Positions 13,119 through 23,276 of a DNA stretch of 64,000 nt are shown piece after piece (positions within the stretch are counted from its first letter, which is position 1; every line of letters starts with the position of its first letter). The position numbers were made by a program, and so were the translations under genes. This DNA is from Schizochytrium sp. TIO01. Lineage: Eukaryota > Sar > Bigyra > Thraustochytrida > Thraustochytriidae. The stretch spans positions 356,247 through 420,246 of the forward strand of contig SMSO01000037.1 in assembly GCA_004764695.1 (NCBI GenBank), in the 5' to 3' direction. The notes under the pieces are model-generated. The model did not search any database, was not told where the DNA came from, and saw nothing but the letters and a program-made list of their open reading frames with translations.

Positions 13119-13340
13119 ATGCTTCATTGCAACCTTATTGGGCATAATTGATTTAGTACAGGCTATCTTTCATGGCAGGATAACCACCAGAGCTGCTGTA
13201 AAGAGCACGTTAGCAGCGCTAAATGGGAAAAAGTTATCTAGGAATAATTCAGGTGTTGCTCTTATGCGATGTACTTCTTTTCATGATACTAGTCGGCAAA
13301 GCACACTCAGACAATGTTACACCTCCTCCTCCATGCCAAA

Positions 13341-13386
13341 GGCTTTGCCTTGGCTTTGCCTTGGCTCTGGCTTGGCTCTGGCTTTA
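13341..13386. repeat. 11-bp minisatellite
   Basis: About four imperfect copies of an 11-bp unit, GGCTTTGCCTT drifting to GGCTCTGGCTT. The repeat generates a short Leu/Ala-rich reading frame that should not be read as a gene. Confidence 0.85.
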
Positions 13387-13395
13387 GGTATTTAA

Positions 13396-16300
13396 CGAAC
13401 GTCTATATATTCTCCTCTTGGCATCGGCAAAATTGCAGTTTGTTGCAGTCTGGTGTAAACATGCACGTAATCATCAAATGTAGAATGACGTGTAGCATAA
13501 GAGTTCTAATCTCCCCAAATGGCTTCTGGAAAACTTCAGGTTTCGCCTATATGAGCTGCTACTTAACACCAAACCGTCGCAAACACTGACTACTGTATTT
13601 ACTCCTTCACAAGGAGCCGTGAGACCATTGAAATTTAAAGAGGAAAATATGCGGCTGTCGATGATGGACCGGGATGAGTGTGGCTATCTGCAAGATGCTC
13701 CCGATGTTAGACTCACATAGTCAAATCTTATGATGTTGTCAACTTCTAAACACGATACTATTCAAGTTTCTGAGGATAAACCTATTTCTGATCGTGCTTT
13801 GAAACTTGCCTTGTAAATTATTTAAATATAGAGAACACGCCAGGACACGATGCTCAACAACCCTGCATAAAACAATCTGACTCGAGAATGCTACTGCAAA
13901 AGGATGCAACATGTGCACAAAATGAAATTATAAAAAAGAGCAAATGCGCATGTATTTTTATCACTTAAGCTCTGGGGAGGGAACATACAAAGGATGAGGA
14001 TGAGAAGTAAAATGAATTCAACAAGCATGTCGTGAATCACTTTCTTGCACCATGCCTTCAGTGTAACAGAGTGGTTGATACACGCACACTACGTTTAGGC
14101 ACTCCAAGGCTTTTCCCCCATCACGCAGTTCATGTAAGGATCTACTCAATCTCAAGGTACAGTGCCAACGTTCATGCCAGAGATGGTGTTCACAGAATTG
14201 ATATAATTTGCGATGGGATAATTTGATCTACTTACGACCTAGGTTTATAGAGCTCACAGGTTTTAGTACTAATATCAATTAGTTGTCTTGTGCATACCTT
14301 GCACGGTCCTCACTGCTTTCTTTGCATTGATATCCTATGCCTAGTGCATGATTTCCTGAGGCATTTTGAATTACACATCGGAAAGAGCATCGCATTGACA
14401 ATTTCCTCCTATGAATGAATATATTATATGTCTAACATATTCTGGGAAGACTCATTCGCCTTTTTTTCTTTCATTTTTCACCTAAAAGGTTTTTGATTCC
14501 AAAGTCCATTTTAGCTTTAGTGGCAGGTTCAACACCTACACTATGCAACACCGTGCCAGGCGTGGTACTGGAGATGTGCCCTCGCGACTCATCAGTATTT
14601 GTGCCTACCTGACAAGCCCATGACCTCCGTGTCTTTTGGTCCGCACCCTGATCCTGATCTGACTTTCTACTACAGTACACTCACTTACCGCGAGATTGCA
14701 GTGAAAAGGCCTCATAAAATAAATGATCTCAAGTACGGCTGATACCTTCTCCCCGGATATGACGAGAAGATACCCTTCGCTTCACGAGTTTGAACTCCCT
14801 GAAACTTCGTGCCTAGGTAGGCAGGCGCCTACTAAATAGTTGATGAGGTGCAGCCAGCCGGACCAATCAAAGAAGCGGACCTGCCCAGATACTTCGTCGC
14901 AGAGACCATGGCCTTCACTTGCCTGCCCCTAATTAAAGAAATTGAAGGGGTAGGTACCACCTACCTACCTACACAGATACGTAGATAGGTACGCAGCTTC
15001 TCACAACTCCAATCTCAAGACGAGCTGCAGCTTGCGTTCGGGCCGTAGATGAAGCTAAGTACAGGCGAGCGCAAGAAGCAGCGCCCACGAGCCTCCGAAG
15101 AGAAGCAAAACAGTAACAGATCTAGCTTCTAAAGAGAAGCATGCTTTGATCTCACAGACGGCAAGAACTCAGCCCACGGAAAGGTGGATGTCTCACCCAA
15201 ACTGAGCGCTATGCTCTCTTTGCAACCTCGGCTCTATTTTCGCGTGTTCAACACCGACAGGGTACCTCTTTCACAGCTGGTCCTGAAACCTAGCTTTGAA
15301 CTCTCTCGAAACTGAACTGACGCCTTGTTTTCTTTCGTTTTCTTTCAAAGGTGGCTCAGCGCTGCGAAAAGCTGGGTGATGCCTCTTGGTCCGTATGACC
15401 GGTTGGAAAGATTCGGGTTCATCCAACCCATCAAATGCTGAGCGGGGAACATAAGTGTTTGCACGAATAGCCTGGAGGTGCTTCCGAAACAGAAGCAAGA
15501 GAAGATTGGTTTTCTCTCACATAACCTACCTATCTACCATCTTGGTAGTACCCACTACTAGTATCATCTAGCAGCTCGAGGAGAAGCACCTGGCCAGCCA
15601 ATTTGGGCTTTGGCATGACTCGTGACCAGGCGAGATGCGAGCTATACTATTGGTGGTTCAGTTATTCCTTTCTAATGTAATTTCGAGGGAAGTAGACGCT
15701 TAGAAGCTTCGCAAGAACGCACACGCGCCGCATTTCTAACTAGGATCTTGAGAAAGATCAATGTCGCTACGCCAATCAATACGGTCATCATAATTACGAA
15801 AGATTTGGACAACAAGAAAATGTTATTTATCGCATGACTACCACGAGATTGCCAAGAACACAGACGCTACAAGGACAACTAAAATTCCAGTAAATATTTT
15901 GTTTTAGCTTGCTCCCACTTAAACGTAACTTTCGATCTGCAGTAGAATATAATTTCACGCAATCTAATTTATCCAAGGTCTAAGCAATCCCAAAGATTGA
16001 GTATGTTCTATGAATGAATAATGAAAATATGGCTTTAAGCCCTCGAGTATGTTTAGCCATACCTTTAGATTTTCAAGCCAAACAGGATGGGGAATATTTC
16101 ATTGTTAAAGGCTTTTCCATGGACCTTGCGAAATCTATTTTTTGACCAGAAGAGCCCAAGTTCTAGCCATTCATAAAAACTGATTTTCCTATATTTTGTC
16201 TTTTGGTTATATGAAATGAAATTTAACTGGCAGCTATGAGTTGCGTCTTCATTAAAACTGCAGACGTACTTTGGGTGGGTTCTTGTCCTTTTCCCCCTTC

Positions 16301-16560
16301 CACATTTCGAATAAATCTAGGGCATCAATCTAGTCATTTAAGGAAAAAAAGTGCAAGCAAAGCAAATGTTGCTACCACTCCGATGAAACTTTTCCTTCTA
16401 CAGAACTTATTAATCATAGACTTGAAGTGCTTCCAGGAAGGTATAGGTTATGCTATTTGGTCGGCTTCAATGAATATCTCAACATGTATTTCAACGCACG
16501 ACATTAAATATCTTCAAAGCGTGATATGAAAGATATCTCCAGTCTTTGAATCTGCCCCTG
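13396..16560. other. Gene-free stretch
   Basis: Only short open frames (61-97 codons) occur, on both strands, with no recognisable product. I checked a tRNA B-box-like GGTTCAACACC at about 14527 and found no matching cloverleaf around it. One small GGTAGGT/ACCTACC inverted repeat is listed separately. I see nothing else that I can support. Confidence 0.5.
14949..14972. repeat. GGTAGGT inverted repeat with ACCT array
   Basis: GGTAGGT (14949-14955) and ACCTACC (14959-14965) form a 7-bp stem around ACC and run on into further CTAC units. It belongs to a motif type that recurs across the window at 8466, 45041 and 46592. Confidence 0.8.
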
Positions 16561-16918
16561 ATCGTCCAAATTTCGTGAAGTTATATATGCATACTGAAAG
16601 TTGAAATGATAATTTCCGTGTATTTTAAAATTACCACCCAGAGGAATAGGCCAACTCTACAATTCAATGAATGCGTTCTTGCCATGCTAAATGCAACCTT
16701 CTCTTTGACCTCTTCCTTTGCTCTCCTGCGTATACAATGGCTCATTCAAATTTCGGCAGGTTAAATATACATGCTCAGAGTTGAAATGATGTTCGTGTGT
16801 CTTTAAATTATTAGCCATAAGTAATAGGTTAACTCAACAATAAAATAAATACGTTCTTGCCGTACTAAAAACAGCCTTCTCTTGGCCCTCTCCCTTTGCT
16901 CCTCTGTGTATTTCATGG
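16561..16918. repeat. Diverged tandem duplication, unit about 180 bp
   Basis: Unit one (16561-16740) and unit two (16741-16918) align end to end. Shared landmarks are CAAATTTCG near each start, AGTTGAAATGAT, GTTCTTGCC, a CCTTCTCTT pyrimidine-rich stretch, and ATGG at or just before each end. Substitutions and a few small indels are spread evenly; by eye roughly three-quarters of the bases match. Neither unit has a conserved open frame, so the duplicated sequence is unlikely to be protein-coding. I saw no third copy on either side. Confidence 0.85.
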
Positions 16919-18679
16919 TTCTCTGTTCTGTGAAAAAAGTTTTAGAAAAAATCAAATAAGAAAAAAATCAAACAAGGTCCTGAGCTTAAAACAAAACTTT
17001 TTGAAAACAGCTAGGCGTAACATATCTCAGAATTCAGAATTCGTCATTTTTTAATTTTTATCGACGTTGTTTAGCCTGTCTCAAACTTAGACAACAAAAA
17101 TCACTAACACGATTTCAATAAATCTCCATGCAGAATGAACCTAATTTTTAATCACAGATTCTTCTTGTGAGAAATTTATGATTTTAAAAACATAAACTTG
17201 AAATCGCGCGAAGGTCATTTTCTTTCAGGTATTGAGCACTGGACAATCTCTAATAAAGGTTCTTATTAAACATCTCTTTCGCCAATATCTTATTGGTTAC
17301 GGAGCTGAAATTCTCAACGATTCCTAAGTAGGTTTTCTTATAACATTTATCGACTTATACACAGAAATGTGCACTCGATTTAAAGTATAAATATTTTTAT
17401 TTTATCGAAGATAATCTCGAGTTGATAACAAACTTATCACCCCGGTTATTTTTTGCATATGTCTGTGTTGTTTTAGATTGCGAGAATGTTTTCTTCAAAA
17501 ACAAAAAATAAAAAGACACCAAGATCAAAATTCATATTTTGGCTTTTTGCAAAATACTGCTATGATTTAAATTCTCTTCGCTGCGTAACTTTCTACAGAA
17601 ATGAAAACTAACTTTTAATAGAAAGAACACAGGCTCCATTCATATTTTAAGACTAAAAGCTGCCACATGAGAGTCTAACTGAAAAGATGAAGTCGACGAA
17701 TTGCTGAAACAGAATATTGGCCCAATTCTTGTAAAAGGCAAGTCTTGAGTTTTTAAATAAATGAGTGAGGAAGGTTTTTTAATTTGGGGATTACATGAAG
17801 GGTTCGTCTGTGATTGCTGAGAGTTTTGTTCTGATCATTTGCCAAGCGCCTACAAAAATAGGCTCTCAGAATTAGCTACCAGCTGATCATGGCAAACTAA
17901 TTAACGTTACCTTTAGTGGACTGCAACCGACGTGACTCGTATCATACTAAAATGAGCACCTCCTCAACCATCAATCCGAGTTTCTGGTAAATTAATAGAT
18001 AAGATATATACAATTATTATATAATATCCTGGCATTATTTGATTGTCCAGCCCAATTGATACGAGTTGTAGTCTTTCTATGGTTTCCACAGACTTGATGG
18101 GAGTGCAATAATGTTTTATTGACGTGTTCATACAACTGGCATCAATCAATCAAGACGAAATGGACTTTCATGATACAAATTTGCAGAAACCGAATATGTA
18201 TTCTAGATGTCTTCGAAACGAAGATCATAGCATAGCGGCTAGAGGCCAGGACTTCTCAAGCAAAGTTATCGCTGAAACGACCAAGCAGTACTTACTTTCG
18301 GCTATTCTTCTGACTAACTTTCGAGCACCAGAATTGTGCTCATGACACTTGTATGTTGAACATCACCTTGAAATCAAGTTTTCTTGGATGGTCGTTCAAA
18401 TCATAGGGAAAAGAACATTGGTAAACCAGGTTCTTGAATAGATCTCTACTTTAACTGTTTAGCTTGTCCGATATTTCATTGCTAACAAAAGTCCATATAG
18501 TCATGAAAATTATTCTGAATGATTCATTCACTTTGCGTATAAACCAGACGATCTCTTGAGCCATATCATGATCATCAAATTTTCTGGATAGCAATGAAAA
18601 ACGTATTCAATATAACTGTATCGATCTGAAAAGAAAATATCCAAGTTAATAGGAGTTCGAATTCTGGTACTGATTGTGA
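16919..18679. other. Gene-free AT-rich stretch downstream of the peptidase gene
   Basis: AT-rich DNA with only short open frames (61-73 codons) near 18.0-18.3 kb that I do not recognise. The right end holds the 3' flank of the minus-strand peptidase gene. No clear poly(A) signal was identified. Confidence 0.5.
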
Positions 18680-20827
18680 CTAAAGCATCGCCTCTCCAGG
18701 GTCGCTTTGCGAAGAGATGATTCCAGCAGCACGCCGGAAAAGTTTTGCGTATCGCTGAATAAGTTTTTCTACAAGTTCACTGTCTTTGTCTGAAATCGCT
18801 TGGTCAATACCCGGCAAAACTTTGGCATCATAACCAAGGTATAGGCCAGGTGCTTGGAGGATGTGCTTGAACCAAGGTCGGTGCGGAAGGCCCGCAGGAT
18901 CCAGGAATAAGCGCTCATGGAATCCCAATAGGCTATTATCATGACAGGGAGCGTTCTTAGCAGCAACCTGATAGGTCTTTACTGCGTTCTGCATCTCGGA
19001 AAAGTCAACTTCATGGGCAATAGACTTTAAGTGGTCTACGTAATGTTCAAGAGCTGCTCCGTGATCTGTAAGGGAGATAGGCAGAGTCGGTGCAGCAGCA
19101 AACCGCACCAGCAACACACCAATGAGCTTGGCAAGTGAGACATGGTGAGTAAAAGTTGGGTCTGCCTCCTTTTCGATCCAGGTGTAGCTATCAAATGTGC
19201 TATGATACACTCCATACGTAGGAGACGAGGCCGGGCCAAACCGCAGGTCCATTGAAGCGATTCCCAAATGATCCAGAAACACAGTGTAGTCAGACCCTGA
19301 TCCAAGCGTTCCAAGGTGAAGGTTCCAGTCATCAGCTAATGTCTGGCCAGTCGTAGTATTAGTCACAACAACTTTGGCTGCATCAAGGATGGCACGTCCT
19401 ACAGACGGGGACGCAGATGCGTAAAACTGAGAACCTGAAACACCTACATCCGTATTAATGTACACTGCTGCTCTAGAAAGTAATCCATCTGCATGTGCTT
19501 CGCCCCATCCTGTGGAACCTAACAAACCGAATTCCTCCCCAGACCAAGAACCAAGGATGATTGTACGGCGTGGACGCCACCCACCTTGTACAAGCTTGCC
19601 TAGGGAACGTGCTACTTCCATAAGAACCGCCGAGCCAGAGTTCGGGTCAGCAGCACCAAAAACCCAGGCATCACGATGGTTGCCAAGAATGATAGGCTGG
19701 TCTTCTGCAGGGGCTAATGTCCCGGGGATTCGAGAGATTACATTCCATATAGGCTTCACCTCCCGAGTGTTATTCACATGCATCCGCACCTCCCACCCAC
19801 TTGAAGGCCCAAGCTTGTAGGTTACATTCAGAGCTCCTACAAAGCTCGGTGGCGCAAGCGGTCCTGCCAAGCGCTGCAAAAGAGGAATAGCATCTTCATA
19901 GCTGATTGGAATCGCAGGAATCGAAGGAATGAGCTCATTCTGCTCAAATCCACAACGAGTTTTGCTATCAAATCCCGACGCTGCACGCGCAGGATCTCCA
20001 GCGCACAAAGAGTTGAATTGAGCAGAACCGCGCTGTACACTTGAGGCAGGGCGCCAAGGTCCATTCGGATACACCTGACCCTTGCCATATCCGTCGTCCT
20101 CCGGATCACTGTAGATGAGAACAGCACTTGCGTTGTATGCTTGGGCGTTCATAATCTTCAATCCTCTGAAACATTCTCCATAGCGAACTAAGGCAATCTT
20201 GCCAGAAAGATTGATGCCTTTGGACACAAGGACCTCAAAGTCTTCAGGCCGGCCATAATTGGCATAGACAAGCTCTCCTTTTGCCTCACCCGTGGCTGCA
20301 TAGGCCAGGAAGGTTAAATTGCGAAACTTAGAACCTGACGTAGGGTCCTCTTCAAGAATGGCTTCCTCGAGCTTCGGGCTCCATCGGTCGCTCTCATCAC
20401 TTGTAGAAACCACCTCGATACCGCGTTCCACTGGGTAGGACAAAAGGGCATCCATTGGTACAATCTCTGTATGTTCGAGCCCAAATTCGCGCATCATGTC
20501 CCTCGTGAATTGAGCCATTTCCAGGTCTCCAGCCGTGCCTGCCATGTGTTCTGTACTTGCATAGTGCTTTAGCCATTTGTGAGCCATCTCAGGTGCTGGA
20601 ACACCCATAATTGCATCCTCAATTGCATCTTCGGCGCAGAACATCTTTTGCTTGATTTTGTCTGCATGGGTTTTGCCAAGACGAGAGCTTTTCAGCCCCG
20701 AGTTCTTCAAGCGATCAGCTTCCACGATCTTGTACAGATCAAGCGAAACTTCACTCGTCGGCACACATGCGTTTGCCGAGGCCGCCAAGCCCATAAGCAG
20801 TACTACCGCGAACCTTTTCCCAAGCAT
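18680..20827 (-). CDS. Secreted M28B metallopeptidase, glutamate carboxypeptidase II-like
   Basis: This 715-residue protein matches the glutamate carboxypeptidase II / NAALADase family along its whole length. A cleavable signal peptide is visible (about residues 1-20, ending ANA before Cys21), replacing the type II membrane anchor of the human enzyme, so secretion or a lysosome-like location is expected. A protease-associated domain spans about 170-325, the zinc peptidase domain 355-580 and the transferrin-receptor-like dimerisation domain 590-705 (FLDPAGLPHRPWF). The two-zinc site is complete: His384, Asp394, Glu431/Glu432 (WSGEEFGLLGS), Asp460 and His542 (YGVYHS). By eye, human glutamate-pocket residues Lys699 and two arginines of the arginine patch are not conserved, so substrate preference may differ. 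The start is the first ATG of a frame that opens directly into the signal peptide. No intron is needed. Confidence 0.95.
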   Translation of the reverse strand: MLGKRFAVVLLMGLAASANACVPTSEVSLDLYKIVEADRLKNSGLKSSRLGKTHADKIKQKMFCAEDAIEDAIMGVPAPEMAHKWLKHYASTEHMAGTAGDLEMAQFTRDMMREFGLEHTEIVPMDALLSYPVERGIEVVSTSDESDRWSPKLEEAILEEDPTSGSKFRNLTFLAYAATGEAKGELVYANYGRPEDFEVLVSKGINLSGKIALVRYGECFRGLKIMNAQAYNASAVLIYSDPEDDGYGKGQVYPNGPWRPASSVQRGSAQFNSLCAGDPARAASGFDSKTRCGFEQNELIPSIPAIPISYEDAIPLLQRLAGPLAPPSFVGALNVTYKLGPSSGWEVRMHVNNTREVKPIWNVISRIPGTLAPAEDQPIILGNHRDAWVFGAADPNSGSAVLMEVARSLGKLVQGGWRPRRTIILGSWSGEEFGLLGSTGWGEAHADGLLSRAAVYINTDVGVSGSQFYASASPSVGRAILDAAKVVVTNTTTGQTLADDWNLHLGTLGSGSDYTVFLDHLGIASMDLRFGPASSPTYGVYHSTFDSYTWIEKEADPTFTHHVSLAKLIGVLLVRFAAAPTLPISLTDHGAALEHYVDHLKSIAHEVDFSEMQNAVKTYQVAAKNAPCHDNSLLGFHERLFLDPAGLPHRPWFKHILQAPGLYLGYDAKVLPGIDQAISDKDSELVEKLIQRYAKLFRRAAGIISSQSDPGEAML

Positions 20828-23276
20828 CGTCTTTGCTGATTTCTATCCCAAGGCCCAAGGCCCAAGGCCCAGTTAATATGAAAGGTTCTCTCAACACGTC
20901 AACAAATAGCGAGAGCTCGGTTGGTGAGCCCTCTTGCTCGGGAGACCTTTTCCTCACAAGAGTTCTCGTGATTCAACTCCTCTGGATTGCCCAAGAAGGT
21001 TTGGGAATTGTTCGCATTCCAGCATTTGTCAAGAAACGTAATAGATTTTCGCATAGGTATGTATCTAAGAGTGTGATTAGAGGAATTCTTCAAAAGATCA
21101 TAAAACCTCCCAAGCACTCATTCACGTTCAATACATACCTACGCAAAGATCTGTCGTAGAAATTGCTCGATGCTTTGACGTGCTTGGTCATCAACACATA
21201 TTTGTAACTCGTGCACAGTGACACACTTGTCTAGAGCAGCATGCAACCCATGGGTGTCTAAATCCATCCGCTACGATCAAGATCATCCAGGTTGTGCCGG
21301 TACCTCGTATAGTTTCAGATCAAAGCAACTCCAGGAATTGTGATATTGCATGCTTTTAGTGGGCTTCGATTTGGGCCTTCTTCCTCAGCACGTGGCTTGA
21401 GGTACAAAAGGCAGGCCTTGATCTGAAACAAGCTGCTCGCTCCAAAGGTAGTAGGTACGGCGATGTCAACACGCCCAATTATTATCACGATCATGCTGAT
21501 CAGCGTCGTTATGTCTGCGGAGGCGGAGGGAATTGGTTCTTGACTCAATCTTCCTGTCATGTATGTGGCTCGCCGAAAACAACGCCAGTTGAGAAGGCAT
21601 CTCCGGAGAAACTAAATGATCCTCCGTCAGTGCAATACAAAGCCTTCATTTTTGCGCCATCGGATAATCTTTTCATTCAGCCGTTGTGTTGGATGTAAAA
21701 GGACACAAGAGTCACCCAACTCATCCCCACTGAGTTACTCCGAGTCGAGGACATCCCTAGTAACGACTCCACCTAAGCATTCCCATTATTTTTGCTACTC
21801 TCTCTGAAGATTTTGAAAAGAACACCCCCCCTCACAAGAGAAAACTTAGATTAGTGAACGTTCAAAACTGTACTGGCTCACACACCGCGGCGAGGGTACT
21901 TAGCGAATGTATCAACACGGTCGATGTCGATCTGAGTTCATCTGGCTCTAGGTTCTTCTTTAAAACAGTGATAAGTTATCGAACCTTGAAGGCATCATCT
22001 ACCTAGCAATCCAGGGTATGAGGCAAGGGCAAGGTTTCCTTGGGTCGTCTTTGCTTCTGATCGCCTAAGCTTTCTCTCTCCCGAGCTATGCACCCGCGCG
22101 CGCACGTTTTTTAATGGTTTTAATTGTTCTTTTTCTGTTCTTTTTTCTTCTTCTATACTAAGCACGAGTTTGCAGTGTGCACACCGGAGGAGAAGAGAAG
22201 CTGATGACTGAGCCTTCGCAAATGGGGTAAACGCGCCATAAATAGTGGATAAATGTTGTACAAGTGGAGAATAGAGGTTGTGCAAGAGAAGAATCAAACC
22301 CACAAGTAGATCTTCTGATCAACGCGGTACTTAGGTGTTAAAGTACTCGTACGTAGGTAGCTGGAAGCGGGCAAAGAAAGTTGCAGAGCACTCACTGCAA
22401 GTAAAGTCCAAGTTTGAGGGGTTCACATCTCCGTTTGAAGGTATCTTGCTCAGGCCATGGGCTCTTGGTGCTCTTGATGGGGCAGGCAGCAGGCAGGTCA
22501 GCATTTCCTTGCGGGACCCGAGGCCTTCGTCGACGCGCGATAAGTATTTGGATCATCTTTGCTATTGTTTACAATTTTGATCGTATTTTATTGTTATCTT
22601 CTCGCTATGACTTGTTATGGGTTACTGCTAAGGTATGTACTCTACAGTACAAGTAAAAATGTTCTCCTTCGAGATCCTGGTTAAATAGCAAACTAGGACA
22701 ACAAAGTCGTTCATCCTCGCTCGTCTGGAGCGCGACTAGCTACTGCTGCCGGTTGCCCCGCTCCGCTGCGAAAGCCTGCGGCCTGCTAGCCTTCGACACC
22801 CACGACCTGTGTGTACAAGCAGCTAGCTGGCGATCGAGGGCGGCGCTTAGATACTAGATCGATCTATAACTGTGAGTCTCTGCGGTCTGGGGAGAGAAGG
22901 AGAAAGAAACAGAGAAAGCCCTCTTTCGAGAGACGTCGAGCAAAACCCGATCGTGTTCGAAAACTTGCTGTCGAAGAGAGGACTGATCTTTGGGATTGCG
23001 GTGGTCTTGGATCTCGTTCTGAGTACGGCCCGGGGTCGATCTAAGAACTTCGATTCAGGTCCAAGGATCAATTTTTGTGAAAGGATATAACTAACTCACA
23101 TTGCTTATACGATTTCACCTTGAGGTGACTGACGTCTTGGCCTTGAATTGGGCACGTTTAACTATATATAGAAATCATCTTCGCTGAGCTATAGACTCAG
23201 GGAAAGCAACAAACTACATTGGTCGCTGACGGGATCTGCTTGTTGATTAGAAAAAAAGTTCCTCGAATTTGAGACC
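20828..23276. other. Shared upstream region between peptidase and UBA1
   Basis: This interval of about 2.4 kb lies between two divergently transcribed genes and must hold both promoters. It contains three GGGCCTT units just upstream of the peptidase start (20848-20872, read on the minus strand), a near-perfect inverted repeat (21051-21064 with 21131-21144, 13 of 14 positions) and a small alternating CG run near 22095. Open frames in several overlapping frames at 22.8-23.1 kb look like GC-rich UBA1 leader rather than a gene. Confidence 0.5.
23163..23171 (+). promoter_or_regulatory. TATA-like element upstream of UBA1
   Basis: TATATATAG lies about 106 bp before the UBA1 start codon, in an otherwise mixed sequence. 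Position and sequence fit a core promoter, but no transcript start is known. Confidence 0.35.

Noticed and set aside
14520-14545. tRNA-like B box GGTTCAACACC
   Set aside because: The T stem is imperfect and no A box, anticodon arm or acceptor stem is found upstream.
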